Positions 27,006 to 37,787 are shown, counted from the stretch's first letter. The stretch: 64,000 bases of DNA from Lysinibacillus sp. OF-1 (GCF_028356935.1 NZ_CP102798.1:2170001-2234000), one strand, 5' to 3'. The notes: a model not told the origin generated them from the letters alone. Translations and numbers: made by a program.

Positions 27006-27546
27006 ACGAAACGCCTCCTTTACTAGGGTAGTTAAAACAATTCCGTTGAAGCATAAAGAAGAAAACTAAAATTCGTACTGGAATTAAAACCCAAAGAACT
27101 AGACGTTATAACTATGATATTCCATAATCTCCCGCTGTCTTACTGATTTCGACCATACCGAAAAAAGGCTAGTTTTTTAAATATAATATAACACGAAAGC
27201 TGTTTGATGCAATCATTTTGCTCGAAAAAAACAAAATTTGAGTTTAGTAGTCAGTAAATTCTGACAAAAGAAGAGGCGTTGGCGAAAATATTGTTGTTTT
27301 TTAGCATTAAGTCTATCCTATCAATTTTATCTAATATTAATCATTTATACACTTCTTTAGTAGGATTTAAATGTTTCTACAATAGGTAATATATCAAAAA
27401 ATATCCTAAAAAGGATATAATTTATCTTATTCTGTAAGGGTAATTTTTGATTTTTATGTTATAATAGTAGTATTATATAAAATCGAACAAAACATACATA
27501 CTAGCATTTTTATCATGATTGCAATGGCTTTTCTGGAGGTGACAGC
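27006..27546. other. 540-base AT-rich intergenic region
   Basis: No coding frame of note. A TATAAT at 27460-27465 may be the -10 box for the downstream cyclase gene; no good -35 was found. I saw no riboswitch core. Confidence 0.45.
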
Positions 27547-29574
27547 ATGGAGTATCTTTTAAGCGAAGATTTTTTTAATTCATTATTTATTGGCAAAGAT
27601 TTTGCTTTTCTCATGAAAAAAGTAGAGGATGATTATCAATATATTCGCTTAAACCAAGCAGCTCGTGACCTGTTATCAAATGAGGCGATTGGAAAAATGA
27701 TTTCAAGCGTTACCTCAGAGCGCATTTTTTCGATCATTCAGAAAAACTACGATCAAGCGATTAGGGAGCATAATCAGGTTGACTATGTAGATTATGCGTA
27801 TTTTCAGTCGGAGGTTCATAAATACGAAACGTCTGTCAGACCGTTGAAATATAATAATGAAGACTATATATTAGCCATCACAAAGGAAATCCTCTATGAC
27901 CGCAATATTGAGGATAAATTTTTATTTATGCGGTCCATGTTTGACCATGCCTTTTTCTCCACGGTCATTTTATCGGCCGAAGGTATGGTATACGAAGTGA
28001 ATTCTTGCTTTATGGAAGATTTCCAATTAGATAATGAAACTGTCAAGCAAAAATTGTTTGTTGATTTACCGATTATCCCGAAAGAAGAGGTTGAACACAT
28101 TGAAGCTTGTTTACAAAAAGCAGCGAGAGGGGAAAACCTTGATAAAAAGCTGATCAAGCTGTTTACGTCAGAAGGTCAGGAGCGCATGTATTTAATGTCC
28201 CTATCGCCTGTAATGCAGGATGATAATTCGTTTGCTATCTTTCTAATCATGCAGGATTTTACTCAATTTACTTTACAAAAAGCAGAATTACGTTCGAAGT
28301 CTCATGGTTTAGAAGTGTTTAAGTCTGCCTTAAATTCAGCTACAGCCATTGCTGTATTGGACCATAAAGGCTATATTACGGAAGCAAGCGATATGTTTTT
28401 ACAGGCTTCTGGCTACACTGCGGAGGAATTAATAGGTCAGCCCTATTCATTAATGGAGCCAAGGTTCAATGCGCAAAACTTTTTACAATTAATCGAAGGC
28501 AAGCTGGATACAATGGAGATTTGGCGAGGAGAACTGTGCTATCGCACAAAATATCATGCCGATTATTGGGTGGAGGCAACCATTGTGCCGTTAAAAAATG
28601 AGTTCGGTAAAATCGAACAAATTTTAACCATTAACTATAATATTACAGATAAGAAAAAAATGTTCACAGAATTAAAAAATATTGAACGTACTTTCCGACT
28701 CATTACGGAAAATACAAATGATTTAATCGTGATTACGAATGAAGATGGCATTATTCTTTATGCGTCTCCATCCTATGGGATTTATTTAGGGTATGAAAAT
28801 GAAGAGCTACTTGGGCAGTTTTACAGTGATATTTTAGATCAAGAAAGTAAAAACGAATGGCAAACATTTTTAAACAATTTTACAGGTCAGCCAGAAACAC
28901 AGTTTGAGCTTTTACTAAAGGCGAAGGACGGTACACCGATTTGGACAGAGGGCAATGTCACGGTTGTACATGACCCTGAACGTGAAAAGGTTTCACAAAT
29001 TATGATGGTGTCTCGAGAAATTACTCATCGTAAAGAAAGAGAAAATGATTTGCTCTATTTAGCCTATCATGATGCGTTAACACAGCTACCTAATCGACGT
29101 TATTTACAAAAAGAGTTTCCGAAAATACTGGCTAAAGCAGCTGAAAATCAAACCTGTGTCGCCATGCTCTATCTAGATGGTGATGATTTTAAAGAAGTCA
29201 ACGATCGTTTTGGTCATGACACAGGGGATGCGTTTATTCAGCGCTTTGGTAATGCCTTAAATCAAACGGTTCGAAGTCATGACATGGTCATTCGAATTGG
29301 TGGCGATGAATTTATCGTCATCCTAACAGGTTTAACAAGAGAAGCTGATAAAAGGCATGACCAAATTATGCATATTATTCGTCGAATCCGCGATGAACTA
29401 GCAGAAGGCTGGATGATTGAAGACCATCATTTTACTCCTACAGCCTCAATCGGTATTGCCTATTATCCAGATCATGCACAAACTTTGGATGAGTTAATGG
29501 ATTTAGCCGACCGAGCTTTATATCGATCAAAAGAGTTGGGAAAAAATAATCTTTCCATTTCGGGAATACAATAA
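27547..29574 (+). CDS. Diguanylate cyclase with multiple PAS domains
   Basis: A 675-aa cytosolic sensor enzyme that makes c-di-GMP from two GTP. It has about four PAS-like domains: ~1-115, ~130-245, ~255-375 (TAIAVLDHKGYITEAS) and ~380-500 (LIVITNEDGIILYASPSYG). These are followed by a GGDEF domain (~510-675) with an intact RIGGDEF active site and the inhibitory-site RxxD (RSHD) five residues before it. TGGAGG precedes ATG 27547. It is monocistronic with a terminator. The PAS ligands are unknown. This is the likely local c-di-GMP producer, in contrast to the degenerate protein at 17 kb. Confidence 0.93.
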   Translation: MEYLLSEDFFNSLFIGKDFAFLMKKVEDDYQYIRLNQAARDLLSNEAIGKMISSVTSERIFSIIQKNYDQAIREHNQVDYVDYAYFQSEVHKYETSVRPLKYNNEDYILAITKEILYDRNIEDKFLFMRSMFDHAFFSTVILSAEGMVYEVNSCFMEDFQLDNETVKQKLFVDLPIIPKEEVEHIEACLQKAARGENLDKKLIKLFTSEGQERMYLMSLSPVMQDDNSFAIFLIMQDFTQFTLQKAELRSKSHGLEVFKSALNSATAIAVLDHKGYITEASDMFLQASGYTAEELIGQPYSLMEPRFNAQNFLQLIEGKLDTMEIWRGELCYRTKYHADYWVEATIVPLKNEFGKIEQILTINYNITDKKKMFTELKNIERTFRLITENTNDLIVITNEDGIILYASPSYGIYLGYENEELLGQFYSDILDQESKNEWQTFLNNFTGQPETQFELLLKAKDGTPIWTEGNVTVVHDPEREKVSQIMMVSREITHRKERENDLLYLAYHDALTQLPNRRYLQKEFPKILAKAAENQTCVAMLYLDGDDFKEVNDRFGHDTGDAFIQRFGNALNQTVRSHDMVIRIGGDEFIVILTGLTREADKRHDQIMHIIRRIRDELAEGWMIEDHHFTPTASIGIAYYPDHAQTLDELMDLADRALYRSKELGKNNLSISGIQ

Positions 29575-29616
29575 AAAAGTCTGTCCACAAGGTTTCCCTT
29601 GTGAAACAGACTTTTT
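29574..29616 (+). terminator. Rho-independent terminator
   Basis: AAAAAGTCTGT with ACAGACTTTTT, and an inner ACAAGG/CCTTGT stem, then T. Confidence 0.88.
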
Positions 29617-29687
29617 GTTTGATGTTATGCTAGAACGTGAGAGGGATAAATATCCTATATCGTTATTTTAGAATAGAAGGTGATACA

Positions 29688-30362
29688 ATGCCTAAGAAGA
29701 TATTGTTGGTAGAAGATGAGAAGCATATTGCGCGTTTTGTTGAACTAGAATTACAGCATGAGGGCTATGAGGTGAAAACAGCCTTTGATGGACGGGATGG
29801 ACTGGCTTTGGCCACTACGGAAAATTTTGATGTTCTCTTATTGGATGTGATGCTGCCAGGCATTAATGGCATTGAAATTTGCCGCCGTATCCGAACGCAG
29901 TCACAGGTACCAATTATTTTATTAACGGCGAGAGATGCTGTAATGGACCGTGTAGCGGGCTTAGATGCAGGAGCCGATGACTATATCGTCAAGCCTTTTG
30001 CTATTGAAGAGCTGCTTGCTAGAATACGGACGATTTTACGTCGTGTCACACCAGAGCCTACTAGCAGTGAATCTTTATGTTTACGAGATATTGAAATAGA
30101 TGTGGCAGCCTATGAAGTTTTTGTTCAAGGGAATAAACTTGACCTAACAAAGACAGAATATGATTTACTAAAACTATTAATCGAGCACAAAAATAGAGTG
30201 TGTACGAGGGAGCATATTTTAACGTCAGTTTGGGGCTATGATACGGATATCGAGACCAATGTAGTAGACGTTTATATCAGACATTTACGCACAAAGCTCC
30301 CTGGTGATATGAACGCTTATATCGAAACTGTTCGTGGTGTTGGGTATGTGATGCGTGAATGA
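29688..30362 (+). CDS. OmpR/PhoB-type response regulator (ArlR-like)
   Basis: A 224-aa transcription factor with a receiver domain (VEDEKH acidic pocket, phospho-Asp in LLLDVMLPG ~52, Lys in YIVKPF ~102) and a C-terminal winged helix (~130-224, with [21 protein letters not shown]). Start ATG 29688 follows AGAAGG; the frame from 29637 lacks support. The kinase gene overlaps its stop by ATGA. By similarity of the partner kinase I place the pair near ArlRS/YkoGH, which govern surface and autolysis genes in relatives. Confidence 0.92.
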   Translation: MPKKILLVEDEKHIARFVELELQHEGYEVKTAFDGRDGLALATTENFDVLLLDVMLPGINGIEICRRIRTQSQVPIILLTARDAVMDRVAGLDAGADDYIVKPFAIEELLARIRTILRRVTPEPTSSESLCLRDIEIDVAAYEVFVQGNKLDLTKTEYDLLKLLIEHKNRVCTREHILTSVWGYDTDIETNVVDVYIRHLRTKLPGDMNAYIETVRGVGYVMRE

Positions 30363-31744
30363 ATAAATTAAAAAATTATGTACGTCACCAATCTTTACAG
30401 AAAAAATGGATGCTGACATCAAGTAGTGTCATCTTTATTAGCTTTACAATTATTTGTATAGTCGTTTATCTTTCGCTTCATACATGGCTCTTAAACGATG
30501 AGGAAGGTAAGGTCAAACGTACAAGTGACGATATTATCTCCTTTTTAGAATCACAAGGTCCTAATGTTACCATTCAGCAAATACAACAAAATACAGGTTT
30601 GCTCAAATCCATTGCCGATCGCGATGAAACGGTCAGAATATTTAATAGAGATGGAGTGGATATTTTACGTATCAATGATACTTCAGCTGCTGCACCGCTA
30701 CAATCGATGCAAGAAGTTCTGGAAATGACCATCGATAAGAAGGATGTACTCGTCATCAATGAACCGATACGGATCGGCTTTTTTCAAGGCTATATCCAAG
30801 TTATTCATCCTTTGACTAGCTTTCAATCCCTTATGCATTACCTTCTGACAGCGATGCTAATAGCGGGGATAGGGGCATTGATACTATCAGGCTCCATTGG
30901 CTATTATTTGGCCAATTATTTAATGAAGCCATTACATGAATTGCGTGCATCCATGAAGACGGTGGTAGACCAAGGATTTAATCAGCCTATCCAGCTAACC
31001 TATACATCACAGGATGAGATTGGTGATCTGTTAAAAATGTACAATGCGATGATGAATGAGCTGCAAATTTCCTTTACCCAGCAGCAACAATTTGTCGCAG
31101 ATGCTTCCCATGAACTGCGAACACCGATTCAAGCCATTGAAGGGCATCTCTCCCTGTTAAAAAGATGGGGCAAAGATGATCCAGCCATTTTAGAAGAATC
31201 CATTGATACTTCCCTAACGGAGATTGCTCGGATGCGCAAAATGATTGAGGAATTATTAGAGCTTGCACGACGTGAGGAAAAAGATGAGGCAAGTGAGGCA
31301 AATGCACTAGTAGTAATAGAAGCCGTCATGGAGGAGCTACAGCTTGTCCATCCACAAGCACGAATATCGCTGTCGAAAAATGGCGAAATCGGTCCGTTAT
31401 TTATTACCGAAAATGCACTAAGTCAAATCGTTCGTAATATAATAGAGAATGCAATTCGTTATTGTGAAAAAATTCCTGAGATTGAAATTTCTCTTACAAC
31501 TGCTGGAAAAATTGCATGTTTAGAAATTGCTGATAATGGTATAGGAATAGCAGAAGAGAATATGCCGTTTATCTTTGATCGATTTTATCGAGTGGATGAA
31601 GCAAGAAATCGTCAAATTGGTGGAACTGGCTTAGGACTTAGCATTTCGAAGATGTTACTTGAAAAATACAATGCGACAGTAGAAGTCAAGAGTGAGGTTA
31701 ATATTGGAACCGTTTTCTCGCTAAGAATACCGCTAAAATATTAA
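30359..31744 (+). CDS. Sensor histidine kinase (ArlS-like)
   Basis: A 461-aa membrane kinase with two membrane helices (~20-40 and ~160-185) flanking an extracytoplasmic loop, a HAMP segment, and HisKA with [20 protein letters not shown] (His ~246). The following [16 protein letters not shown] is characteristic of ArlS-type kinases. HATPase motifs [15 protein letters not shown] and [10 protein letters not shown] complete it. It overlaps the regulator gene by 4 bp, so the pair is co-translated. The signal is unknown. Confidence 0.92.
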   Translation: MNKLKNYVRHQSLQKKWMLTSSSVIFISFTIICIVVYLSLHTWLLNDEEGKVKRTSDDIISFLESQGPNVTIQQIQQNTGLLKSIADRDETVRIFNRDGVDILRINDTSAAAPLQSMQEVLEMTIDKKDVLVINEPIRIGFFQGYIQVIHPLTSFQSLMHYLLTAMLIAGIGALILSGSIGYYLANYLMKPLHELRASMKTVVDQGFNQPIQLTYTSQDEIGDLLKMYNAMMNELQISFTQQQQFVADASHELRTPIQAIEGHLSLLKRWGKDDPAILEESIDTSLTEIARMRKMIEELLELARREEKDEASEANALVVIEAVMEELQLVHPQARISLSKNGEIGPLFITENALSQIVRNIIENAIRYCEKIPEIEISLTTAGKIACLEIADNGIGIAEENMPFIFDRFYRVDEARNRQIGGTGLGLSISKMLLEKYNATVEVKSEVNIGTVFSLRIPLKY

Positions 31745-31854
31745 GAAAAATTCACGCTTTATTTCATTATTCTATCCTTTGCGAAAAAAATTGCTTAATT
31801 TGCTAAAAAGAGTTGTATTTTTTGTGAAGAGTAGTAAGATTGAGATGGAAAAAA

Positions 31855-31903
31855 CGTTCTTTAAAATATGGAAAAGTAGTGTGAAACTTTCTTTTAAAGA
31901 ACG
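31855..31903. promoter_or_regulatory. 12-bp perfect inverted repeat upstream of odhA
   Basis: CGTTCTTTAAAA (31855-31866) and TTTTAAAGAACG (31892-31903) are separated by 25 bases. A TATAAT lies at 31915-31920, so the right arm covers the expected -35 position. It is a candidate operator for a TCA-cycle regulator, or a looped mRNA leader if transcription starts earlier. Confidence 0.5.
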
Positions 31904-31976
31904 GCTAAATATTATATAATTAATTGTAATTTAATTAATGGAACTGCCGAAAGGCAAAATTTGGAGGTCATTTTTC

Positions 31977-34802
31977 ATGTCGAACAACGTTACAACTGTA
32001 AGTTCTCCATGGTCAGCTTTCTCTGGTCCTAACCTAGGATATGTGATGGAGCAATACGACTTATTCTTACAGTCTCCTGAAGAAGTAGAACCGGAGTTAG
32101 TTTCTTTATTCCAACAATTTGGTGCACCAGTAGTAGTAGAAGGTGAAGTAGCTGTAGTTAGTCATACAGCAGCGGCTCCTGCTGGCGATTACAAAAAAGT
32201 GTTAGCCGCTGTGAAATTAGCAGACGCAATCCGTTCACACGGTCATTTAGCGGCAGATATTTATCCTCTGAAAAACCGTGAACTACAAACAGCTCAAATT
32301 GAAGAAAGCGCGTTCAACTTAAGCGCTGCGGATTTAGCTGAAATTCCTGCAGCAATCTTCTTCAAAGATGTGCCAGCAAACGTGAAAAATGGTAAGGATG
32401 CAATCGACTATCTAAAAGCTGTTTATACAGATAAAGTGGCATTTGAATACGGTCACGTAGTAGCTACAGAAGAACGTGATTGGATTCAAGCGCAAATTGA
32501 ATCAGGCTTATTTAAACAAGCATTATCTTCTGAAGAGAAGAAAGCCTTATTAGATCGTTTAACTCGCGTTGAAAATTTCGAAAAATTTATTCATAAAACT
32601 TTTGTAGGGCAAAAGCGTTTCTCTGGTGAGGGCTTAGATACGCAAATCGTTCTATTTGATGAAATCGTTAAAACAGCAGAAGCCAAAAATGTAGAAAATG
32701 TACGTATTGGTATGGCACACCGTGGTCGTTTAAATGTTTTAACACACATCTTAAACAAACCTTATGACATGATGTTCTCTGACTTTGCACATGTTTCAAA
32801 TGAGTTATTTATGCCTGAGCATGGCCGCCTTGAAATTACAAAAGGTTGGACAGGTGATGTGAAATACCATATGGGTGCTTCTTACAACCGTGAATCGGGT
32901 ATGAATGTTAAATTGGCTTACAACCCATCTCACTTAGAAGTTGGCAATCCAGTTGTACTTGGAGCTACTCGTGCAACACAAGATGATACGTCTAAACCAG
33001 GCCAAGCGGTACACGACCGTACTAAAGGCTTAGGTATTTTAGTGCACGGTGATGCTGCATTCCCAGGTCAAGGGATTGTGACTGAGGTTTTAAACTTTGC
33101 TAAAACAGAAGGCTTTACAACAGGTGGTACAATCCACATTATCGCGAACAATATGATCGGTTTCACAACTGAGCATTATGATTCTCGTTCTTCTGTGTAC
33201 TCTTCTGACCCAGCAAAAGGTTACGAGGTACCAGTAATCCATGTCAACGCAGATAGCCCAGAGGCAGTAGCGCAAGTGGGTCGTTTTGCTGCTAACTACC
33301 GTCAAAAATTCGGCAAAGATATTATTGTAGACTTAGTTGGTTACCGTCGCCATGGTCATAATGAAACAGATGACCCAACTGTGACAAACCCAGAAACATA
33401 CAAATTGGTTTCTAAACATGAAACAGTGCGTGCTTTATATGGAGCACAATTAGTGGCTGAAGGTCTTCTATCTGCTGAAGATGTAGCTGCCTTAGATACA
33501 GCAATCTATGCAGAAATGCAAGCAGCCTATGACCATGTAAGAGAAATGGCAGATAAAGATGATCATCAGCATTTAGAAATGCCAGCAGAATTAAAAGTAG
33601 AGTTCCCACAAATTGATACAGCAGTTGGTGCGGAACGTTTAGAAAAAATCAATGAAGAGCTTTTAGTGTTTGAAGAAAACTTCGAGCCACAGAAAAAGCT
33701 TGGCAAAATTTTAGAAAAACGTCGTGATGCCTATGCATCAGCAAAAATTGACTGGGGCCATGCAGAAACGTTAGCATATGCGACAATTATCCAAGACGGC
33801 ACACCAGTACGTTTTACAGGTCAAGATGCTCAACGTGGTACATTCTCTCAACGTCACTTAGTACTTCACGATAAAAACAATGGGAATGTCTTCACACCGC
33901 TTCATCATATTTCTGGTGCGAGTGCATCCTTCTCAGTACACAACTCTCCACTGACTGAAGCGGGAGTAGTAGGCTTTGAGTATGGTTACAACCTAGAAAA
34001 TAGTCATGTTTTAACAGTGTGGGAAGCACAATTCGGTGACTTTGCGAACATGGCACAAGTGATGTTTGATAACTTTATTTCAGGGGCACGCTCTAAATGG
34101 GGCCAAAAATCTGGATTAGTGATCCTTTTACCACATGGTTATGAAGGTCAAGGTCCAGAGCACTCTTCAAGCCGTATGGAACGCTATTTACAAATGTCAG
34201 CTGAAAACAACTGGTTTGTAGCGAACTGTTCAAACGCAGGTAACTACTATCATTTATTACGCCGTCAAGCAGCGTTATTAGGTACAGAAGGGGTACGTCC
34301 ACTTGTAGTCGTATCACCAAAATCACTATTACGTCACCCATTAGCTGCGGCGAATGCTGAACAATTAGCAAATGGTTCATTCCAAGAAGTGATTGAACAA
34401 CCAGGTTTAGGCGCTAAACCAGAAGCTGTAGAGCGTATCGTTTTAGGAACTGGTAAAGTGATGATCGACTTAGCGGATCGCGTAAAAGACGGAGAAGGCT
34501 TCGATCATTTACACATTATTCGTGTAGAACAACTTTACCCATTCCCAAAAGAGCAAGTTGCTGGTATTATTGCTAAGTATCCAAATGTGAAAGAAATTGT
34601 TTGGGTACAAGAAGAACCTAAAAACCAAGGCTCATGGAATTATGCATTAGAAACATTATATGAACTTTCAGAAGGTAAAAAACTTCGCTATGTAGGTCGT
34701 CCTGCAATGAGCTCAACTTCTGAAGGGGATGCAGATTCTCATAAAGCAGCACAAGCAGCATTAATTGAAGCGGCAGTTGCTGAGCCAGTGAAGGTTAAAT
34801 AA
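31977..34802 (+). CDS. odhA: 2-oxoglutarate dehydrogenase E1 component OdhA
   Basis: This thiamine-diphosphate-dependent E1 decarboxylates 2-oxoglutarate in the TCA cycle and reductively succinylates the lipoyl group of OdhB. The 941-aa length is typical of the Bacillus type. Visible motifs are GMAHRGRLNVL, VHGDAAFPGQGIV (ThDP-Mg region), the GYRRHGHNETDDP segment, and the C-terminal domain SGLVILLPHGYEGQGPEHSS. GGAGGTC precedes ATG 31977; the longer frame from 31938 lacks a ribosome binding site. It is the first gene of the odhAB operon. Confidence 0.97.
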   Translation: MSNNVTTVSSPWSAFSGPNLGYVMEQYDLFLQSPEEVEPELVSLFQQFGAPVVVEGEVAVVSHTAAAPAGDYKKVLAAVKLADAIRSHGHLAADIYPLKNRELQTAQIEESAFNLSAADLAEIPAAIFFKDVPANVKNGKDAIDYLKAVYTDKVAFEYGHVVATEERDWIQAQIESGLFKQALSSEEKKALLDRLTRVENFEKFIHKTFVGQKRFSGEGLDTQIVLFDEIVKTAEAKNVENVRIGMAHRGRLNVLTHILNKPYDMMFSDFAHVSNELFMPEHGRLEITKGWTGDVKYHMGASYNRESGMNVKLAYNPSHLEVGNPVVLGATRATQDDTSKPGQAVHDRTKGLGILVHGDAAFPGQGIVTEVLNFAKTEGFTTGGTIHIIANNMIGFTTEHYDSRSSVYSSDPAKGYEVPVIHVNADSPEAVAQVGRFAANYRQKFGKDIIVDLVGYRRHGHNETDDPTVTNPETYKLVSKHETVRALYGAQLVAEGLLSAEDVAALDTAIYAEMQAAYDHVREMADKDDHQHLEMPAELKVEFPQIDTAVGAERLEKINEELLVFEENFEPQKKLGKILEKRRDAYASAKIDWGHAETLAYATIIQDGTPVRFTGQDAQRGTFSQRHLVLHDKNNGNVFTPLHHISGASASFSVHNSPLTEAGVVGFEYGYNLENSHVLTVWEAQFGDFANMAQVMFDNFISGARSKWGQKSGLVILLPHGYEGQGPEHSSSRMERYLQMSAENNWFVANCSNAGNYYHLLRRQAALLGTEGVRPLVVVSPKSLLRHPLAAANAEQLANGSFQEVIEQPGLGAKPEAVERIVLGTGKVMIDLADRVKDGEGFDHLHIIRVEQLYPFPKEQVAGIIAKYPNVKEIVWVQEEPKNQGSWNYALETLYELSEGKKLRYVGRPAMSSTSEGDADSHKAAQAALIEAAVAEPVKVK

Positions 34803-34827
34803 TCACATATAAATTTTTGAAAAAACC

Positions 34828-34858
34828 GGGCTACTTGCCCTCAAGCAGTAGCCCTTTT
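34828..34858 (+). terminator. Intercistronic hairpin between odhA and odhB
   Basis: GGGCTACT pairs with AGTAGCCC followed by TTTT. Inside the operon it could be a leaky terminator or an mRNA-stabilising 3' end. Confidence 0.65.
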
Positions 34859-34896
34859 ATGTGCGTCATGCACGTTAATCAAAGGAGGAAATGAAA

Positions 34897-36156
34897 GTGG
34901 CTGAAATTAAAGTCCCTGAATTAGCAGAATCGATTACAGAAGGTAGTATCGCACAGTGGGTAAAAAAAGTGGGCGATCGCGTTGAAAAAGGTGAATTCAT
35001 CGTTGAACTTGAAACAGATAAAGTAAACGCTGAAATCATTTCTGAAGAAGCAGGTGTATTAACACAAATTTTAGCTGAAGAAGGCGATACTGTACTAGTT
35101 GGTCAAGTTATCGCAGTAGTAGAAGCAGGCGAAGGCGCAGCACCTGCACCTGCAGCGGCTCCAGCTGAAGCAGCTCCGGCTCCAGCAGCGCCACAAGCAG
35201 CATCTGCACCAGTAGCAGCGGCTCCAGTTGTAGAAGAAACTTCTGGTGAGCGAGTAATCGCCTCTCCAGCAGCACGTCGTCTTGCTCGTGAAAAAGGTAT
35301 CAACCTTGCAGCAGTATCTCCAGTAGATCCACAAGGACGTGTACGTGTACAAGATGTAGCAGCTCATGGTACAGCTCCAGCTGTAGCACCAGTAGCAGCA
35401 CCTACATCAGTAGCAACTTCAGGTGGCCCAGTAGTATTTACACCAGCAGCTAATTCTGACCGTGTAACAGTTGAAAAAATGAGCCGTCGTCGCCAAACAA
35501 TTGCTAAACGTTTATTAGAAGTGAAACAATCAACAGCAATGTTAACAACATTTAACGAAATTGACATGACAAATATCATGGCACTTCGTAAACGTAAACA
35601 AGAAGAGTTTGTAAAAGCAAACGACATCAAACTTGGTTTCATGTCATTCTTCACAAAAGCTGTTGTTGCGGCACTAAAAAAATACCCATACGTAAACGCT
35701 CAAATCTCTGGCGATGAAATTCATTTAAATAACTTCTTTGATATCGGTATTGCTGTATCAACTGAAGAAGGTTTAGTTGTACCAGTTGTACGCGATGCAA
35801 ACAGCAAAAACTTTGCAGAAATCGAAAAAGATATCGCTAACTTAGCGACAAAAGCTCGTGATAAAAAATTAGGCTTAAATGACATGGCTGGTGGATCATT
35901 CACAATCACAAATGGTGGTGTATTCGGTTCATTAATGTCAACTCCAATCATGAATGGTACGCAAGCTGGTATTTTAGGTATGCACTCAATTGTTAACCGT
36001 CCAGTTGCAGTAAATGGTGAAGTTCAAATCCGTCCAATGATGTATGTAGCACTTTCTTACGATCACCGTATCATCGATGGAAAAGATTCTGTAGGATTCT
36101 TAAAAACAGTTAAAGAATTAATCGAAAATCCTGAAGATTTACTATTAAATTCATAA
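34897..36156 (+). CDS. odhB: 2-oxoglutarate dehydrogenase E2 (dihydrolipoyl succinyltransferase) OdhB
   Basis: The core acyltransferase of the 2-oxoglutarate dehydrogenase complex. In the 419-aa protein, an N-terminal lipoyl domain carries the lipoylated Lys in [10 protein letters not shown] (~43). Next come an Ala/Pro-rich linker (~85-120), an E3-binding domain ([16 protein letters not shown], ~125-160), a second Ala/Pro linker, and the catalytic domain ending in [17 protein letters not shown] with the active His and Asp. GTG 34897 is preferred over ATG 34891 because AGGAGG is eight bases away and it yields the standard [12 protein letters not shown] start. It is in an operon with odhA. Confidence 0.97.
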   Translation: MAEIKVPELAESITEGSIAQWVKKVGDRVEKGEFIVELETDKVNAEIISEEAGVLTQILAEEGDTVLVGQVIAVVEAGEGAAPAPAAAPAEAAPAPAAPQAASAPVAAAPVVEETSGERVIASPAARRLAREKGINLAAVSPVDPQGRVRVQDVAAHGTAPAVAPVAAPTSVATSGGPVVFTPAANSDRVTVEKMSRRRQTIAKRLLEVKQSTAMLTTFNEIDMTNIMALRKRKQEEFVKANDIKLGFMSFFTKAVVAALKKYPYVNAQISGDEIHLNNFFDIGIAVSTEEGLVVPVVRDANSKNFAEIEKDIANLATKARDKKLGLNDMAGGSFTITNGGVFGSLMSTPIMNGTQAGILGMHSIVNRPVAVNGEVQIRPMMYVALSYDHRIIDGKDSVGFLKTVKELIENPEDLLLNS

Positions 36157-36164
36157 TGCCATTC

Positions 36165-36197
36165 AACCCTGCGAACAATGTTCAGCAGGGTTTTTTT
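36165..36197 (+). terminator. Terminator of the odhAB operon
   Basis: AACCCTGC pairs with GCAGGGTT, followed by a run of T. Confidence 0.9.
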
Positions 36198-36428
36198 ATG
36201 CATGACGAAAGATTTTGATCGATTCTATGTTTGAAAGAGTACTAATGTTATATCGTTTAGAGGAGCAAAAAAGACATAAACACAACTTTTCTCACATAGA
36301 GCACATACTCTATAATAAAAATTTGTTTTAATTTTCAGAAATATCGATAGAAGCTTAACGATTTAAAATGAATAGAGAACGAACAATATCCTAATATTGT
36401 CATTAGTCAGAAAAATGTTAAAACTGTC

Positions 36429-36458
36429 TTGACGAGTGTACTAGTTTTATAGTAGTAT
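36429..36458 (+). promoter_or_regulatory. Putative vegetative promoter of the lysine riboswitch
   Basis: TTGACG and TAGTAT are separated by 18 bases, just upstream of the L-box fold. Confidence 0.6.
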
Positions 36459-36479
36459 CTAAATATCAATTAAATAAAC

Positions 36480-36765
36480 AAACCTCACTAACGTTTACCA
36501 GTGAGGTAGAGGCGCGGTATTTATTAGTTCATTGTTGAGTTCAAGCAAGCGAAGACGCAATGAAGAAGGAAATATCGCCGAAGTATAAAAGGAGCTCGTA
36601 CTTTTATGCTGGGTCTGCAGTGAATAAGTGCAGGACTGTCCTAGTAAATGGATTTCCAGATTTACTAGGTTGTGCTATCTCGGAAAATGGAAATTATAGT
36701 GAGGATTTGGGCAACTGTCATACAAGGTAAGACCTAAGTTCAATATACTTAGGTCTTTTTTATTA
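36480..36765 (+). ncRNA. Lysine riboswitch (L box) with terminator
   Basis: The leader shows L-box landmarks in order: a basal stem CCTCACT/AGTGAGG region leading to GTAGAGGCGCGG, then ATATCGCCGAAG, the paired arm CTGGGTCTGCA with GTGCAGGACTGTC, another arm around CTAGTAAA/TTTACTAG, and GCTATCTC at the end. The terminator AAGACCTAAG with CTTAGGTCTTTTTT follows at 36729-36762. Lysine binding should favour termination and switch off the transporter genes downstream. Recognition is by comparison with the known lysC-type leader. Confidence 0.9.
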
Positions 36766-36803
36766 CAGTTGTCTTATTTTTTTACAGAAAAGGGGAGTTT
36801 TTT

Positions 36804-37661
36804 ATGAAAAGAAAATGGTTGTTAGTAATGATCTCTATCATGACAGCAATTGTGCTAGCTGGATGTGGCACTAGCGACAAAAAGGATGGCGGTTCAGGTG
36901 ATGCTGGTGCTGACAAGGAAGCAAGTGGCGGTGAATTCCGAATCGGAATGGAGGCTGGCTATCCACCATTTAACTGGACACAGCAAGGTGATGCTAATGG
37001 TGCAGTGAAAATTGCTGATAATGCAGAGTATGCAGGCGGCTACGATGTCCAAATGGCAAAAAAAATTGCTGAAGGCTTAGGCAAAGAGCTAGTCATTGTC
37101 AAAATGGAATGGGACGGATTAGTACCAGCGCTACAATCTAACAAAATTGATGCGATTATCGCGGGTATGTCACCAACTGAAGAGCGTAAGAAAACGATTG
37201 ATTTTACAGAAAACTACTATACTTCTGATTTCGTTATGGTTATTAAGAAAGGTAGCAAGTATGAAAATGCAAAATCGATTCAAGATTTCTCTGGTGCTAA
37301 AATTACTTCACAATTAAATACATCGAACTACAACGTTATTGATCAAATTAACGGTGTAGAAAAACAAACAGCAATGGAAAGCTTCCCCGCAATGCGTGTC
37401 GCTTTAGAGGCTGGCAAAATTGATGGCTATGTAGCAGAACGTCCAGAAGGTATTTCCGCTGCTGCTGCCAACGATAAGTTCACATATGTCGCATTTGAAG
37501 AAGGCTTTGATACGGATCTTTCCAATACTTCGATTGCTGTAGGCTTACGTAAAGACGATGCAAACCGTGAAAAAATCAACGAAATCCTAAAAGGTATTTC
37601 GGAAGACGATCGTCAAGCGATTATGGAAGAAGCGATTTCTCAACAACCAGCAGCACAATAA
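36804..37661 (+). CDS. ABC transporter substrate-binding lipoprotein, probably lysine
   Basis: A 285-aa lipoprotein of the SBP_bac_3 family (lipobox LAGC, then a Gly/Asp/Lys-rich linker). Core motifs are FRIGMEAGYPPFNW, GYDVQMAKKIAEGL, DAIIAGMSPTEERKKTIDFT and the later DGYVAERPEG. It captures a polar amino acid outside the membrane. The lysine riboswitch directly upstream points to lysine. AAAGGGGAG precedes ATG 36804. It is the first of three genes that form one importer. Confidence 0.93.
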   Translation: MKRKWLLVMISIMTAIVLAGCGTSDKKDGGSGDAGADKEASGGEFRIGMEAGYPPFNWTQQGDANGAVKIADNAEYAGGYDVQMAKKIAEGLGKELVIVKMEWDGLVPALQSNKIDAIIAGMSPTEERKKTIDFTENYYTSDFVMVIKKGSKYENAKSIQDFSGAKITSQLNTSNYNVIDQINGVEKQTAMESFPAMRVALEAGKIDGYVAERPEGISAAAANDKFTYVAFEEGFDTDLSNTSIAVGLRKDDANREKINEILKGISEDDRQAIMEEAISQQPAAQ

Positions 37662-37742
37662 TGACAAGGCACGGGCTAGTTGCTGGTCCGTGCATGATCA
37701 TTTCATCATTATCAAAATGAGAACCTCTCTACATAATGATAA

Positions 37743-37787
37743 TGTCCTAGCGTAACAAATCATAGAATAGTAGAAATAGCTAGGACA
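37743..37787 (+). promoter_or_regulatory. Intercistronic stem-loops between binding protein and permease genes
   Basis: TGTCCTAGC pairs with GCTAGGACA (37743-37751 and 37779-37787); an earlier stem GCACGG/CCGTGC lies near 37667-37692. Neither has a T-tract, so they are more likely mRNA-stabilising or expression-balancing structures than terminators. Confidence 0.5.

Noticed and set aside
35095-35367. Cys- and Trp-rich minus-strand frame inside odhB
   Set aside because: It is the antisense shadow of the Ala/Pro-rich linker of OdhB.
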